Assembly: GCA_015478945.1 (NCBI GenBank)
Contig: JABUQX010065478.1
Coordinates: 25,001-42,500 of the forward strand
Direction: 5' to 3'
DNA length: 17,500 bases
Source: Trachelipus rathkii
Taxonomy: Eukaryota; Arthropoda; Malacostraca; Isopoda; Trachelipodidae
Of this stretch, positions 17,331 to 17,500 are shown one piece after another. The notes under the pieces were generated by a model that was given only the letters and a program-made list of their open reading frames with translations, was not told the DNA's origin and did not search any database. The position numbers and the translations under genes were made by a program. How positions within the stretch are numbered: the stretch's first letter is position 1; every line of letters begins with the position of its first letter.

Positions 17331-17500
17331 ATTACAACGCTTATTAGGCCTACTTTCATATATTTTTAGAAAAAGTGTAGTAGTGTTAATTCGTAGTGTA
17401 ATTATAATACATCCTTCTCACAAGAACAATTGATTCGATGCATTTTATATGATTTGGGACACCACACCAGTCAAAGTTTTGATACGTTGAAATCTTTATA
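17331..17500. other. AT-rich end of window
   Basis: No motif or repeat recognised. Confidence 0.5.

Overview
This window looks like transposon-dense, AT-rich, non-coding DNA from an invertebrate animal genome. The reasons are a Ty3/gypsy-type LTR retrotransposon, a hAT-like DNA transposon, two different non-LTR (LINE) reverse transcriptases, many long (TA)n arrays, and the absence of bacterial gene organisation, rRNA or tRNA. The density of long TA microsatellites would fit an arthropod (decapod crustaceans are one possibility), but the sequence does not prove a taxon. No complete host gene is visible; one small exon-like island lies between two TA arrays.

Layout. (1) 1 to about 6.55 kb: an LTR retrotransposon on the minus strand, cut by the left window edge. 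Reading leftwards it has a presumed 5' LTR (about 5345-6550), a primer binding site matching tRNA-Lys (5327-5344), a leader, gag (5144 to about 2962), then pol with protease, reverse transcriptase (RT), RNase H and, unexpectedly, an OTU-like domain at the end (144-521). Gag and Pol are in different frames, joined by a textbook -1 frameshift signal: heptamer GGGAAAC, 6-nt spacer, 9-bp stem and a possible pseudoknot. Two other breaks, a GC duplication in the first zinc knuckle and a deletion at the RT YxDD box, look like real damage, so this copy should be dead. Integrase and the 3' LTR are not in the window. (2) 6.55-7.3 kb: AT-rich, no gene.

(3) 7439-9409: a hAT-like element with perfect 13-bp terminal inverted repeats, many GTCAGGGAAA subterminal repeats, a transposase N-terminus with a BED-like zinc finger, and a C-terminal coiled-coil tail; the catalytic middle is deleted. 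(4) 9410-10302: a truncated second hAT-like end, TA arrays, the exon-like island (9776-9858) and a patch of ATCCGC hexamers that may be another element's end. (5) 10.3-11.94 kb: AT-rich, no gene; it has a 24-bp tandem repeat, a perfect hairpin and some LTR-like character.

(6) About 12.08-16.02 kb: a decayed Jockey/CR1-like LINE on the minus strand. It starts with a short frame holding a viral-type 2A peptide motif (GDVEKNPGP) followed by a PHD-like zinc finger, then an apurinic endonuclease, an RT (YADD) and a C-terminal CCHC motif, all broken by frameshifts and interrupted by two long T-rich tracts (A-rich on the coding strand). (7) 16.02-16.41 kb: a TA array. (8) 16.4-17.5 kb: purine-rich DNA with an unidentified small open frame and a plus-strand fragment of a different LINE RT (about 16870-17330).

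The most notable signals are the gag-pol frameshift element, the OTU-like domain with Ser in the catalytic Cys position fused to the pol polyprotein, and the hidden 2A motif at the start of the LINE.
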